Shown: positions 1 through 8,369, numbered from the stretch's first letter. The stretch is DNA of 64,000 nucleotides from a virus (IMGVR_UViG_3300025087_000061:1-64000), one strand, 5' to 3'. The notes: generated by a model from the sequence alone, not told the origin. Numbers and translations are program-made.

Positions 1-10
1 TAATAAAGAA

Positions 11-538
11 ATGAGCTTTAAACTATATGAAGCCGGAGAGTTTGGGAATAAACTTAGGACATGGAGTAATTTAGATAGTTTATTGCTTGATAATTATTGT
101 GGTAATGTTACTATAAGATACGCCAGTAAATACGGTAAATGGTGTAAATATAACGTACAACAAGACAGAATTAAAAATGAATTAATTAAAATGGAAGGGG
201 ATGGGGCGGACTTAACATTAATTCGGTTTAATGAAAGTGCTCCGGACGATCATCTTGTTATCCAAGGTGAAATAATGGAAGATGGAGATTATCAATATAT
301 CCTTTGCTATTCAACTGATAAAATAACAATGAGGGAAGCCATGAAACATCCAAAAGAAATGCTTGGACTTCCTGTAATAAATTTATTAAAAAAATATTTA
401 TCCAAACCAAGTATGGATAATATAGAACGGCTATTAAGTCTGTACCCATATGCTGTAATAGAGTTTAGCACTTACGATCATTGTTTGGGAAATATACCAG
501 GAAACAACACAATATTTTGGGAAGTTAGAAATTATTAA
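11..538 (+). CDS. Hypothetical protein (175 aa)
   Basis: I do not recognise this protein. It is soluble-looking, with no membrane segment or signal peptide, and has several aromatic residues and an acidic centre. It begins the visible part of a rightward block of small genes and is followed after 30 bases by the next gene. The ATG at 11 is the first possible start in the window, so a longer N-terminus cut by the window edge is unlikely: a TAA lies just upstream at 1-3. Confidence 0.7.
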   Translation: MSFKLYEAGEFGNKLRTWSNLDSLLLDNYCGNVTIRYASKYGKWCKYNVQQDRIKNELIKMEGDGADLTLIRFNESAPDDHLVIQGEIMEDGDYQYILCYSTDKITMREAMKHPKEMLGLPVINLLKKYLSKPSMDNIERLLSLYPYAVIEFSTYDHCLGNIPGNNTIFWEVRNY

Positions 539-568
539 AACCAACAACTTAATAAGGGATAATTTATT

Positions 569-751
569 ATGGACAAACTAGATAAAGAAAAACTCGATCT
601 TCTTCAAGCCCTGGCAATTTTATTTGAAGAATATGAAGATGTTGCCGGTCATACAATTGATTGCAGTATTAGCTTTGGCGACGATCCTTGTGAAGTACAT
701 TACTACAGTCCAGAAGAAGACCAGCCATTTTGCACAAGGTATGAAGAATGA
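569..751 (+). CDS. Small acidic hypothetical protein (60 aa)
   Basis: A short, strongly acidic protein of unknown role. An AAGGGA-type ribosome site lies upstream of the ATG. Its stop overlaps the ATG of the next gene (ATGA), which is typical of translationally coupled phage genes. Confidence 0.6.
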   Translation: MDKLDKEKLDLLQALAILFEEYEDVAGHTIDCSISFGDDPCEVHYYSPEEDQPFCTRYEE

Positions 752-975
752 AAATAGAACTAGAAGATAACCAAGCCGCTTTGATCCTAACTCTTGAAGA
801 AGATGGAGAAAGCTGCAATATGAGAATTGTTTATGACAGAGGCCATGACGATTTTCTGCCAATTAATATCCAAATGTTATACGCTGTTGCAGAATTATTT
901 CAAGGCAGTGAACAGTTTATGGAAAGCATTCATAAAACAATTGTTGAAATTTTTAAAGAACCCACAACACACTAG
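748..975 (+). CDS. Small acidic hypothetical protein (75 aa)
   Basis: Unknown 75-residue protein starting inside the stop codon of the preceding gene and ending 9 bases before the ThyX-like gene. No recognisable motif. The tight spacing supports a shared transcript with the neighbouring genes. Confidence 0.6.
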   Translation: MKIELEDNQAALILTLEEDGESCNMRIVYDRGHDDFLPINIQMLYAVAELFQGSEQFMESIHKTIVEIFKEPTTH

Positions 976-983
976 GAGCAGTT

Positions 984-1532
984 ATGGAAGATTGGGATAT
1001 TGTTATTAAAAAACATACAGATATAGAAGAAGCGCATGCTTGTATTGAGTCAACAATGGGAGCAGAATTCGTTTCTAAATCTACGTTAAAACAAATTTAT
1101 AGTTGGGAACATTCAATCACACGTTCACAAATTTTTTCAATTCAATTAATTAATATTCCTACTTTTGTTAGTGTCCATCTAGTCAGGCACGTAACAACCA
1201 CCCCATTTGTTAGATCAAAAAGAATTGACAGAGACGGGAATGGGACAGAAAACAGATGGACCCCAGTTAACCACAGATTTATTGCTAATGCTGAATCAAT
1301 CCTCCATATCGCAAGGCGTAGACTTTGTTATAAAGCAAGTCCTGAAACAAGAGAAGTTGTACTCGCTATTAGAGAAAAAATGAAAGATATTGATCCCGAT
1401 CTTGCATATTATATGGTGCCGAATTGCATTTATAGAGGCGGAATTTGCCCAGAGCCTAAGCCATGCGGAAATTATAAAGTCAGGAAATATCGTGGAATTG
1501 AAGACGAAGAAGATATGAGGGTTGTTAAGTAA
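984..1532 (+). CDS. thyX: ThyX-like flavin-dependent thymidylate synthase (divergent)
   Basis: Likely a divergent member of the ThyX family, which methylates dUMP to dTMP using FAD, NADPH and folate. The sequence has the pattern seen in phage ThyX-like proteins: an EHSITRSQIF segment, then LVRHVTTTPFVRSKR in place of the classical RHRxxSxNExSxR signature, a NHRFIANAESILHIARRRLC helix, and a late YYMVPNCIYRGG segment. The usual signature is only partly kept, so catalytic activity is uncertain. At 182 residues it is shorter than cellular ThyX (about 220-250). A GGAGC ribosome site precedes the ATG. dUTPase and ribonucleotide reductase genes nearby fit a thymidine-supply role. Confidence 0.6.
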   Translation: MEDWDIVIKKHTDIEEAHACIESTMGAEFVSKSTLKQIYSWEHSITRSQIFSIQLINIPTFVSVHLVRHVTTTPFVRSKRIDRDGNGTENRWTPVNHRFIANAESILHIARRRLCYKASPETREVVLAIREKMKDIDPDLAYYMVPNCIYRGGICPEPKPCGNYKVRKYRGIEDEEDMRVVK

Positions 1533-1534
1533 AT

Positions 1535-1717
1535 ATGGATAAATATTATAAAAATATGACATTCTGTGTCTTTGAAGAATGCACACTGTATCAAGATTGT
1601 GGTAGAAGATTAACAGAAAAAGATAAAAAAGATGCCATTGAATGGTTTGGATCTGATGAAGCCATAATCCAAATTTATCTTGACAAACCATATTGTTTTG
1701 AAGGGGAAGACCAATGA
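1535..1717 (+). CDS. Small cysteine-containing hypothetical protein (60 aa)
   Basis: Unknown 60-residue protein with cysteines at residues 8, 13, 18 and near the C-terminus, so metal binding is possible but not shown. It starts two bases after the ThyX-like gene and its stop overlaps the next start (ATGA). Confidence 0.6.
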   Translation: MDKYYKNMTFCVFEECTLYQDCGRRLTEKDKKDAIEWFGSDEAIIQIYLDKPYCFEGEDQ

Positions 1718-1977
1718 ATGTTTTAACTGCTATTGGATTTGTTTTTCTATTCTTTAGTATACCGTGTTTTATTTTTGGGATACAATTAGAGATAAAAGAA
1801 TATAAAGATAAGATTAAAACGGAAATTTCAACAGAGTTTCAAAATAAAAAGGAGTATTCGATTAGCAATTTAGAAAATTTTGATATTATTTACAATAATA
1901 AAATAATTAAAAAGAAATATACAATGAGTTTCGGGGATAAAATAATTATATTCGGAGAAGATTTTGATGAATACTGA
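1714..1977 (+). CDS. Small membrane protein (87 aa)
   Basis: The first 22 residues form one hydrophobic segment (LTAIGFVFLFFSIPCFIFGI), followed by a charged Lys/Glu-rich tail, so it is probably anchored in the inner membrane with a soluble C-terminal domain. Family unknown. Its start and stop overlap the flanking genes by a few bases. Confidence 0.55.
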   Translation: MNVLTAIGFVFLFFSIPCFIFGIQLEIKEYKDKIKTEISTEFQNKKEYSISNLENFDIIYNNKIIKKKYTMSFGDKIIIFGEDFDEY

Positions 1978-2143
1978 AGAGAAAATAAATAGTGAGGCAA
2001 TAGAAAAGATTGACGATATTATTTATAGCCCTGATTGTTTCGACCCAAATTTTGATCAATTAAAAAGTGGCTTAATTAAAATTGTTGATATCGCTAGTAA
2101 TGCTATAAAGAAATATGGGATTAGAGATGAAAGACAATTTTAA
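1967..2143 (+). CDS. Small hypothetical protein (58 aa)
   Basis: A short open frame of 58 codons starting at an ATG that overlaps the end of the preceding membrane-protein gene and running to a TAA at 2141-2143. The product is acidic and probably helical. It fills what would otherwise be a gap in a tightly packed operon, which is the main argument for it. It overlaps the next gene by 17 bases if that gene starts at 2127. Confidence 0.5.
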   Translation: MNTEEKINSEAIEKIDDIIYSPDCFDPNFDQLKSGLIKIVDIASNAIKKYGIRDERQF

Positions 2144-2615
2144 TACAAATACAAACAATAATGATGAATGGCTCACTCCTCCATATATCACAAAAGAACT
2201 AGGACCATTTGACCTTGACCCATGTTCTCCAATTGTTAGACCATGGGATACGGCAAAAAATCATTATAATATTAATCAAAATGGACTTTATTTACCTTGG
2301 GGTGGCCGTGTATGGCTTAATCCACCTTACGGGAAAGAAACTTTTAATTGGATTTCTAAATTAGCAGATCATAAAATGGGAGTTGCTTTAATATTTGCAA
2401 GAACAGAAACAATTGGATTTCATAAAGAAATATGGGAAAAGGCAAATTCTGTTTTCTTTTTTAAGGGAAGACTTAGATTTTATTATGTCAATGGAGAAAG
2501 GGGAGGAACAGCCAATGCCCCATCTTGCCTTGTTTCCTATTCAAATTATGATACTATGATAATAGAAAAATCAATTAAAAATAATAAGATTGTAGGTCGT
2601 TTAGTCAAATTATGA
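2127..2615 (+). CDS. Phage DNA N6-adenine methyltransferase (Dam, PF05869-like)
   Basis: Transfers a methyl group from S-adenosylmethionine to adenine in DNA, probably protecting phage DNA from host restriction. The protein shows the family pattern: DEWLTPPYI near the N-terminus, FDLDPCSP, a GLYLPWGGRVWLNPPYGKE stretch containing the NPPY catalytic motif, and a C-terminal segment ending the Rossmann-like fold. Length (about 162 aa) fits the phage family. An upstream in-frame ATG at 2115 is possible, but 2127 matches the usual N-terminus, which begins just before the DEW motif. It overlaps the next gene by four bases. Confidence 0.85.
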   Translation: MKDNFNTNTNNNDEWLTPPYITKELGPFDLDPCSPIVRPWDTAKNHYNINQNGLYLPWGGRVWLNPPYGKETFNWISKLADHKMGVALIFARTETIGFHKEIWEKANSVFFFKGRLRFYYVNGERGGTANAPSCLVSYSNYDTMIIEKSIKNNKIVGRLVKL

Positions 2616-3202
2616 AAATATACTGTGATTATGACAGCACTCTTAATACCTTAGCTCAGGCTTGGACAGATTGGGCAAATAGGCTTTATCATACTAATAT
2701 TACTACAAAAGACATTTTGCACTGGAATTGGATGGGAGAAAGATTCGGAGGAAGTGTTAATGATTTTTGGAAAAATGCCGATATTTATAAGAATGATGTT
2801 GTCACCGTACTTCCTGGTTCAATTCCTTTTATAAAAACCTTACAATCTTTATTTGGGAAAGAAAATGTATTTATTGTAACCCATTCATGGCCGGGAACAG
2901 AAGTAGAAAAAGACAAACAAATTAGAAGAAAATTTGGTTTTATAAATATTATTCATGAAGCAGATAAATTTAGAGTAACAAATGATGGGATTTTAATTGA
3001 CGACAGAGCCTGTACAGTAGGCTATCATTGTCAGATAAATAAAATGAGAGGAATTGTATTTAACAATAACAACAATTACGGTTGGTCAACAAAAGAATTT
3101 ATTGAAGATTTTGAAACAGTACAGACCTTAGTTAGCTTTAAACAAAGCTATGAAGATACTTTCGAATATTTGGTTAAATTATATAAAGATGGTGTTTATT
3201 AA
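2612..3202 (+). CDS. 5'(3')-deoxyribonucleotidase-like HAD phosphatase
   Basis: A HAD-superfamily hydrolase resembling the NT5C family (PF06941), which removes phosphate from deoxynucleoside monophosphates. The N-terminus has the nucleophile motif DYDST (Asp6, Asp8), motif II is in the FIVTHSWP stretch, and a C-terminal ILIDDR gives the metal-binding acids. About 196 residues is normal for the family. The gene lies among nucleotide-pool genes (ThyX-like, dut, nrdJ), which suggests it tunes dNMP levels during replication or recycling of host DNA. Confidence 0.8.
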   Translation: MKIYCDYDSTLNTLAQAWTDWANRLYHTNITTKDILHWNWMGERFGGSVNDFWKNADIYKNDVVTVLPGSIPFIKTLQSLFGKENVFIVTHSWPGTEVEKDKQIRRKFGFINIIHEADKFRVTNDGILIDDRACTVGYHCQINKMRGIVFNNNNNYGWSTKEFIEDFETVQTLVSFKQSYEDTFEYLVKLYKDGVY

Positions 3203-3203
3203 T

Positions 3204-3907
3204 ATGAAATACATGGGGAGTAAAAGGAGAATTGCAAAACACATATTGCCAATAATTTTAAAAGATAGAAAAGAAGAACAATGGTATGTAGAACCATTTG
3301 TCGGTGGTGCAAACATAATTGATAAAGTAGTTGGTAATAGGATTGGAGCAGATTGCAATGGATATTTAATTGCTCTTTTAAAAGAAATGCAAAATGATGA
3401 AATGATTTTCCCTTTATTGGGGAAGAAAAATACAAAGAGATCCGGCAGAATAAAGAAAAATATCCAAGTTGGTTAGTAGGATATGTTGGCTTTCAATTAT
3501 CTTTTGGCGCTAAGTTTTTTGGTGGATATAGAAGAGATAGCAAAAGTGTCAGAAATTATGAAAATGAAGCTATGCAAAATTTAAAAGCACAACAAAATTT
3601 AAAAGCACAACAAAATTTAATAAAAGATGTTTTATTTTATTGCAATGATTATAAAAATATTGAAATTCCTAAAAACAGCATAATTTATTGTGACCCCCCA
3701 TATAAAAATACTACTGGGTATAATAATAAATTTAATCATAATGAGTTTTGGGAATGGTGTGAATTAAAATCAAATGAAGGGCACAAAGTTTTTATATCAG
3801 AATATAAGGCCCCAATAAAATTCAAATGTGTTTGGTCAATGCCAGTAAAGACAAAAATTGATGTAAATTCAAAGAAGAATAGCATTGAAAAACTTTTTAC
3901 AATTTAA
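3204..3907 (+). pseudogene. dam: D12-class DNA adenine methyltransferase, frameshifted
   Basis: A Dam/D12-class adenine methyltransferase in two frames. The first part (3204 to about 3421) has the AdoMet motif MKYMGSKRR and PFVGGANI. The second (from about 3422, open through to 3907) has GEEKY, FQLSFGAKFFGGYRRD, and the catalytic DPPY within IIYCDPPYKNTTGY. The two halves would read through if one base were added near the GGGG or AAAAA runs at 3419-3430. No canonical slippery heptamer sits there, so I read this as a one-base deletion or sequencing error. An 18-bp exact tandem duplication near 3581-3616 repeats LKAQQN. It overlaps no neighbour and follows the nucleotidase directly. Confidence 0.75.
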
Positions 3908-4044
3908 TACAAGAAAGAAAATATTGTAGATACTGTCAGGAATGGCCTTAACACCGCTTAGGTTAGGCGATTGGTATATTTAGCATACCTGACTATGGAA
4001 GGTAATAAAAATGTCTTAAAACGAATTGAGGAGGGCGGGTTGGA
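3908..4044 (+). other. Intergenic region with inverted repeats and TTAGG motif
   Basis: This 137-bp gap carries GTCAGG (3935-3940) matching CCTGAC (3988-3993), which could form an outer stem, and a TTAGGTTAGG direct repeat at 3958-3967. It ends with a strong GGAGGGCGGG ribosome site for the next gene. It may encode a structured leader or small RNA, but no known family is recognised. Confidence 0.35.
3983..3998 (+). repeat. Dispersed motif GCATACCTGACTATGG (copy 1)
   Basis: A 16-base sequence found again exactly at 55577-55592, with its 14-base core also inverted at 54668-54681. The core is a dyad, CATA-N6-TATG with a conserved CCTGAC centre, as expected for an operator or other protein-binding site. 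Confidence 0.5.
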
Positions 4045-4245
4045 ATGGATACAAAAATAGATGCGTTTAATCGTACATTTTCAATTTTATGTGTTTGTGT
4101 AGTAACTGGATATATGGCTAGCGTTGGTTATGAAGTTTCAGACATTAGCATAATTGTAGAAAAGCTCGCATATTTAGCCGGGGCTTATATCGGCGTAAAA
4201 GAAGTTGGAAATATCATTGCCTCAGTAAAGGAGAACAAGCAATGA
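4045..4245 (+). CDS. Small hydrophobic protein, holin-like candidate
   Basis: A 66-residue protein with one clear hydrophobic segment (about residues 11-28) and a second weaker one (about 38-55), ending in a charged tail. Size and topology would suit a holin or another small membrane protein, and the next gene encodes a papain-like NlpC/P60 enzyme that could act on cell wall. There is no sequence match that proves a holin. A strong GGAGGGCGGG site precedes the ATG, and the stop overlaps the next ATG. Confidence 0.5.
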   Translation: MDTKIDAFNRTFSILCVCVVTGYMASVGYEVSDISIIVEKLAYLAGAYIGVKEVGNIIASVKENKQ

Positions 4246-4700
4246 AAGTATTGCTTTATCAAGGAATTAGTGTTGTATCAAAAATAATCAAATGGCAGAC
4301 AAGAAGTCAATATAGCCATGCCGCAGTTGAACTAGATGATAGCAGTGTTATTGAATCCTGGCATAAGGGAGTAGAACACGTTAAAGATTATCGAACAAAT
4401 CATACTAGCGGAACAGTTGTTGATGTTTTTGGGATTAAAGCTCCATCAGAAAACATCGACCTTGCCGAATCTATTTTTCTAAAACAAGTTGGAAGAAAGT
4501 ATGATTTTCAAGGAGTATTCAATTTTGTAACAAGAGAAGACATTAATGTTGATGAACGCTTGTTTTGTTCTGAATCAGTTATGACTGGGTTTAATGAAGC
4601 AGGTATTTATTTGCTGGAAAGGATTAAACCAAATCTCGTTTCCCCACGTGATATTCATATTTCACCCTTGCTTTATTTTATTGAGAAAAGAATTGTATAG
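4242..4700 (+). CDS. Permuted papain-like (NlpC/P60, YiiX/YebB-type) enzyme
   Basis: Resembles the permuted NlpC/P60 papain-like fold (DUF830/YiiX group, PF05708). The catalytic histidine would be in QYSHAAVEL (about residues 24-32) and the catalytic cysteine in RLFCSESVM (about 105-113), in the reversed order typical of the permuted branch. Members cleave amide or ester bonds in peptidoglycan, lipids or proteins, and phage members are often found beside lysis genes. It overlaps the preceding membrane protein by four bases. The true substrate cannot be told from the sequence. Confidence 0.7.
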   Translation: MKVLLYQGISVVSKIIKWQTRSQYSHAAVELDDSSVIESWHKGVEHVKDYRTNHTSGTVVDVFGIKAPSENIDLAESIFLKQVGRKYDFQGVFNFVTREDINVDERLFCSESVMTGFNEAGIYLLERIKPNLVSPRDIHISPLLYFIEKRIV

Positions 4701-4709
4701 AGGTAAGTT

Positions 4710-4895
4710 ATGAGAAAAGAAGAATTAAGTAGAGAAATACTGGCTGATGAGGCATGGAAAATGGAGTTAGGCGATCTTTGTGAAAGAGTTTTGAGATATA
4801 GTTATACTCCGGGTATTCATGACGAAATTTTGCTAGAAAGATGTAGAAAGCATGATATTGGAGAAAAACAAAATCATCCTAATGAACGTTCTTGA
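4710..4895 (+). CDS. Small hypothetical protein (61 aa)
   Basis: A charged 61-residue protein beginning 9 bases after the NlpC/P60-like gene with an AGGTAAGT ribosome site. No family recognised. Its 3' end overlaps the next open frame by at least 14 bases. Confidence 0.5.
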   Translation: MRKEELSREILADEAWKMELGDLCERVLRYSYTPGIHDEILLERCRKHDIGEKQNHPNERS

Positions 4896-5286
4896 TCCAT
4901 ATTTTATAAAAATTGATGAAACCTTAATTCCTTATCTTGGCGATATGCTAACTGAATTGTGTGAGTGCAAGTTAGAGGTTTGTCTAATCCCATCGCAGAA
5001 TGACAGCACAAGAGAAGATGGAGGCATGATCAGAGTCTGTATTGGTAAAAATCCGGAGTGGTATAGTAATTTATGTTCTTCATATATTAGAAAATCAAAA
5101 AAGATAAAGAAACAAAGAACGATTATTAAAAGAAAAAATGTAATTGAATTGTTAGAACATATGATAAGAAATGGCTACAGCAAAAGTAAATATTGTGATT
5201 ATTTGGTTAAAATTGCTACAGATAAGAAACAAGTTGAAGACCAGTACACATTAAATCAATTTGAACCATGGAATGATCAATTTTGA
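4882..5286 (+). CDS. Hypothetical protein (134 aa)
   Basis: Unknown protein with an acidic first half containing several cysteines and a Lys-rich middle (KSKKIKKQRTIIKRK). I chose the ATG at 4882, which gives the smaller overlap with the preceding gene. An in-frame ATG at 4852 would add ten residues. Its stop overlaps the TTG start of the following SLOG gene. Confidence 0.5.
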   Translation: MNVLDPYFIKIDETLIPYLGDMLTELCECKLEVCLIPSQNDSTREDGGMIRVCIGKNPEWYSNLCSSYIRKSKKIKKQRTIIKRKNVIELLEHMIRNGYSKSKYCDYLVKIATDKKQVEDQYTLNQFEPWNDQF

Positions 5287-5642
5287 GGACAATTATAGCT
5301 GGATCAAGATCAATTGAAAGTTATATAGAATTATTAAAAGCTATCTCTAAAATTGATTTTAAAATAACAGTTGTAATAAGTGGTGGAGCACATGGTGCAG
5401 ACAAATTAGGCGAAAAATATGCAAAAAGACACGGAATTCCATTAGAAATATATGAAGCCAATTGGGATAGATATGGTAAAGGAGCGGGGCATATCAGGAA
5501 TTCTTTAATGGCTGATAAAGCAGAAGCGTTGATTTGTTTATGGGATGGAAAGAGCAATGGCAGTGCTGATATGATTAAAAAAGCAAGGGTGAATAATTTA
5601 ATTACTAAAGTTTTTATTAAAGGAATGGAAGGGGAAAAATAA
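5283..5642 (+). CDS. SLOG-domain protein (YspA/DUF2493-like)
   Basis: Matches the YspA-type SLOG family (DUF2493): an N-terminal AGSRS loop, a central ISGGAHGADKLGEKYA motif, then WDRYGKGAGHIRNSLMADKA and a late CLWDGKSNGSADMI stretch. SLOG domains bind nucleotides or nucleotide-derived signals. In phages this family is common, but its role is unknown; NAD- or nucleotide-signal sensing has been proposed for SLOG domains in general. The start is a TTG overlapping the TGA of the preceding gene, and the ATG of dut directly follows the stop. Confidence 0.8.
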   Translation: MRTIIAGSRSIESYIELLKAISKIDFKITVVISGGAHGADKLGEKYAKRHGIPLEIYEANWDRYGKGAGHIRNSLMADKAEALICLWDGKSNGSADMIKKARVNNLITKVFIKGMEGEK

Positions 5643-6083
5643 ATGACAGTGTGGGTCAATGTTTTGAGAGAAGACAAGAGTTTGCCAATGCCAGAATTTA
5701 ATTATGAAGGAGACGCAGGTTTTGACTTAAGAAGCGCAGAAGATGTTGTTATTTATCCAAATATGCCGTTACCTGCTAAGATCTCTACTGGAATGAGATT
5801 TAGTATCCCTCTAGGATATTGCATGGAAGTTCATTCAAGAAGTGGATTAGCGGCTAAAAATCACTTGTTTGTAACCAATGGCCCTGGCATAATTGATAGT
5901 GTCTATACAGGCATTGTTTACGTATTATTAACTAATTTGGGCGAAGATCCTGTTCATATCAAACACGGTCAAAGGATTGCACAAGGCATTATTAAGAAAT
6001 TGCCAGAAGTTATTTTTAAAGAAGTTGATACTATTAAAGAAACTAAAAGGGGTGATAAAGGATTCGGAAGTAGCGGTATTTAA
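5643..6083 (+). CDS. dut: dUTP diphosphatase
   Basis: Hydrolyses dUTP to dUMP, keeping uracil out of DNA and feeding thymidylate synthesis. All five motifs of the trimeric dUTPase family are visible: DAGFDLRS (I), SRSGLAAK (II), NGPGIIDSVYTG (III), HGQRIAQGII (IV) and RGDKGFGSSG (V). The residue after IID differs from the common consensus, but the core Asp is kept. Length 146 is normal. Lies two genes upstream of nrdJ in the same rightward block and is followed by a terminator hairpin. Confidence 0.95.
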   Translation: MTVWVNVLREDKSLPMPEFNYEGDAGFDLRSAEDVVIYPNMPLPAKISTGMRFSIPLGYCMEVHSRSGLAAKNHLFVTNGPGIIDSVYTGIVYVLLTNLGEDPVHIKHGQRIAQGIIKKLPEVIFKEVDTIKETKRGDKGFGSSGI

Positions 6084-6109
6084 AATCTGGTATTAACAAT
6101 TATCTTAGA

Positions 6110-6133
6110 AAGGCAAGGTATGTACCTTGCCTT
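6110..6133 (+). terminator. Rho-independent terminator after dut
   Basis: Perfect inverted repeat AAGGCAAGGTA / TACCTTGCCTT separated by TG (10-bp stem with a 4-base loop), followed by GTTTTGTCTT. Sits between dut and nrdJ, just ahead of the strong AGGAGGT ribosome site at 6144-6150. Confidence 0.8.
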
Positions 6134-6160
6134 GTTTTGTCTTAGGAGGTTTTTTATAAA

Positions 6161-8077
6161 ATGAATGATTTCCAGAAATATATCCATATTTCTAAATACG
6201 CTAGATATTTAGATAAAGAAAAAAGAAGAGAGACATGGGAAGAGACAGTCAGTCGATATGTCCAATTCTGGGAAAGAAAATATCCAGAATTAATTATGGG
6301 CGATTTTAAAACAGAGATGTTTAATGTCATTTATAATTTAGAATCAATGCCTTCTATGCGAGCATTAATGACATCAGGAAAGGCTTTAGAAAGAGACAAT
6401 GCCTCTGGATACAATTGTACTGGTTGTGCTATAACAAACCCAAGGGTTTTTGACGAATTGTTTTACTTGCTTATGTGCGGCTGTGGCTGCGGATTTTCAG
6501 TCGAAAGACAATATATTGTAAAACTACCTGAAGTGCCAGAAGAATTTTTTAAAAGTGATACTATTATATCAGTAGCAGATTCAAAAATAGGATGGGCATC
6601 AGCGTTAAGAGAATTAATAAGTTTGCTTTATGCCGGTAAAATTCCTAAATGGGATTTATCTAAAATAAGGCCCGCTGGAGCAAGATTGAAAACATTTGGT
6701 GGAAGAGCAAGTGGTCCTGATCCATTAAATTCATTATTTAATTTTGTTGTAAAAACATTTAAAAATGCTACTGGTCAAAGACTTAACAGTTTAGAATGCC
6801 ACGACATTATGTGTAAAATTGCAGATACAGTTATTGTCGGTTCAGTAAGAAGGGCGGCGATGATTAGTTTCTCTAATCTATCAGATGATAGAATGAGAAG
6901 AGCAAAGAAAGGGGAATTTTGGTTAACTGCTCCTCAAAGATCATTAGCTAATAATTCTACAGCATATACAGAAAAACCAGATCTCGACGCTTTCTCAAAA
7001 GAATGGAGAAATCAATACATTTCTAAATCTGGAGAGAGGGGAATCGTAAATAAAATAGCTTTAAAGAAAAAAGCAGAATCTTGTGGAAGGGAATATGAAG
7101 GAGATTATATTTTAAATCCTTGCGCTGAAGCTATTTTAAGAGATTCAGGACAAATGTGTAACTTATCAGAAGTTGTTATAAGACCAGAGGATTCATTAGA
7201 AGAATTAAAAAGAAAAGTAAAATGGGCGGCAATTTTAGGAACACTCCAGTCAACCTTAACCGATTTCCGTTATTTGAGAAAAATATGGAAAGATAATATA
7301 AAAGAAGAAAGATTACTTGGAATTTCATTGACTGGCATTATGGACCATCCAGTAATGAGCGGAGAATGGGATAAATTCGATGATACTGTATGGGATCATT
7401 CAAGCTTTTGCGGTACATTTTCACTAAAAGAAGTCTTAGAAATATTAAAACAAACGGCAAGAGAAACGAATGAAATATGGGCAAATAAATTAGAAATAAA
7501 CAAATCAAAACAATTGTCTTTAATAAAACCTAGCGGAACAGTTTCACAACTCGTTAATTGTTCTTCTGGAATACACCCTCGAATGTTCCCTTATTACATT
7601 AGAAGAGTCAGACAAGATAAAAAAGATCCATTGTCTAATCTCATGATTGACCAAGGTGTTCCATTTATAGAAGAACAGGATAAATATATTTTCTCTTTTT
7701 ATATAAAATCACCAGAAAATGCTATAACTTCTGATAATGTAAATGCTTTAGATCAATTAGTATTATGGAAAATATATCGTAATTATTGGTGTGATGGGAA
7801 TCCAAGTCAAACAATCTACTATACAGATGACGAATATTTTGCTATAGCTGATTGGATATGGAAAAATTGGGATGAAATAGGAGGTCTTTCATTTTTTCCT
7901 AAAAATGATCATTGTTATGAAAATGCACCATACCAACAAATTACACAAAAAGAATATGAAAAGGCTATCTCAACCTTCCCAAAAATTGACTGGACTCAAT
8001 TAATAAATTATGAAAAGGAAGATTTAACAACCTCTAATCAAGAGTTCGCATGTAGTGGAGGAAGTTGCGAAATTTAG
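6161..8077 (+). CDS. nrdJ: Adenosylcobalamin-dependent (class II) ribonucleotide reductase
   Basis: Reduces ribonucleoside triphosphates to deoxy forms using adenosylcobalamin rather than an oxygen-derived radical. It resembles the monomeric RTPR type. Visible features: Cys86 and Cys89 in NCTGCAI (one of the redox pair), the catalytic loop NPCAEAIL with Cys321 and Glu323, the phosphate-binding PSGTVSQ near 457, and a C-terminal CSGGSCEI (Cys631, Cys636) that shuttles electrons. At 638 residues it is about 100 shorter than Lactobacillus RTPR. The ATG is preceded by AGGAGGT. A B12 enzyme implies a host that makes or imports cobalamin and allows dNTP synthesis without oxygen. Confidence 0.9.
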   Translation: MNDFQKYIHISKYARYLDKEKRRETWEETVSRYVQFWERKYPELIMGDFKTEMFNVIYNLESMPSMRALMTSGKALERDNASGYNCTGCAITNPRVFDELFYLLMCGCGCGFSVERQYIVKLPEVPEEFFKSDTIISVADSKIGWASALRELISLLYAGKIPKWDLSKIRPAGARLKTFGGRASGPDPLNSLFNFVVKTFKNATGQRLNSLECHDIMCKIADTVIVGSVRRAAMISFSNLSDDRMRRAKKGEFWLTAPQRSLANNSTAYTEKPDLDAFSKEWRNQYISKSGERGIVNKIALKKKAESCGREYEGDYILNPCAEAILRDSGQMCNLSEVVIRPEDSLEELKRKVKWAAILGTLQSTLTDFRYLRKIWKDNIKEERLLGISLTGIMDHPVMSGEWDKFDDTVWDHSSFCGTFSLKEVLEILKQTARETNEIWANKLEINKSKQLSLIKPSGTVSQLVNCSSGIHPRMFPYYIRRVRQDKKDPLSNLMIDQGVPFIEEQDKYIFSFYIKSPENAITSDNVNALDQLVLWKIYRNYWCDGNPSQTIYYTDDEYFAIADWIWKNWDEIGGLSFFPKNDHCYENAPYQQITQKEYEKAISTFPKIDWTQLINYEKEDLTTSNQEFACSGGSCEI

Positions 8078-8080
8078 TCC

Positions 8081-8109
8081 TTGCATTTATTTTGAAAACG
8101 TGGTATAAA
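8081..8109 (+). promoter_or_regulatory. Possible sigma70-type promoter
   Basis: TTGCAT (8081-8086), 17-base spacer, TATAAA (8104-8109), located in the gap after nrdJ and 72 bases before the next start. The -10 box is good, the -35 box is weak. Confidence 0.4.
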
Positions 8110-8180
8110 GATAGTTATGGAAACAAAAGTTAAAGAGTTGGTATAGAAATTAGACATCTATTAACAGCAAGAGGACAGAA

Positions 8181-8369
8181 ATGGCTGAGATTAAAATTGT
8201 TATTGATGAGAAAAAACTAAAGGAGCTTATTTCAGATCATCTTTACGATCTGTTTGGAAGCCTTACTTTTACTGAAGAAGAAATTAGTATAATGGTAAAA
8301 TCTAAACAGAATTATAAAAGTGAGTGGGAGAAAGCAGATTTTAAAGCAGAAATAAATAAAAGTTTTTAA
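8181..8369 (+). CDS. Small hypothetical protein (62 aa)
   Basis: Charged, probably helical protein of unknown function. An AGAGGACAG ribosome site lies upstream. The next gene starts two bases after its stop, so the pair is probably co-translated. Confidence 0.55.
   Translation: MAEIKIVIDEKKLKELISDHLYDLFGSLTFTEEEISIMVKSKQNYKSEWEKADFKAEINKSF

Noticed and set aside
3404-3435. Programmed frameshift in dam
   Set aside because: No X XXY YYZ heptamer fits the required shift, and a missing base in the nearby G or A run explains it more simply.
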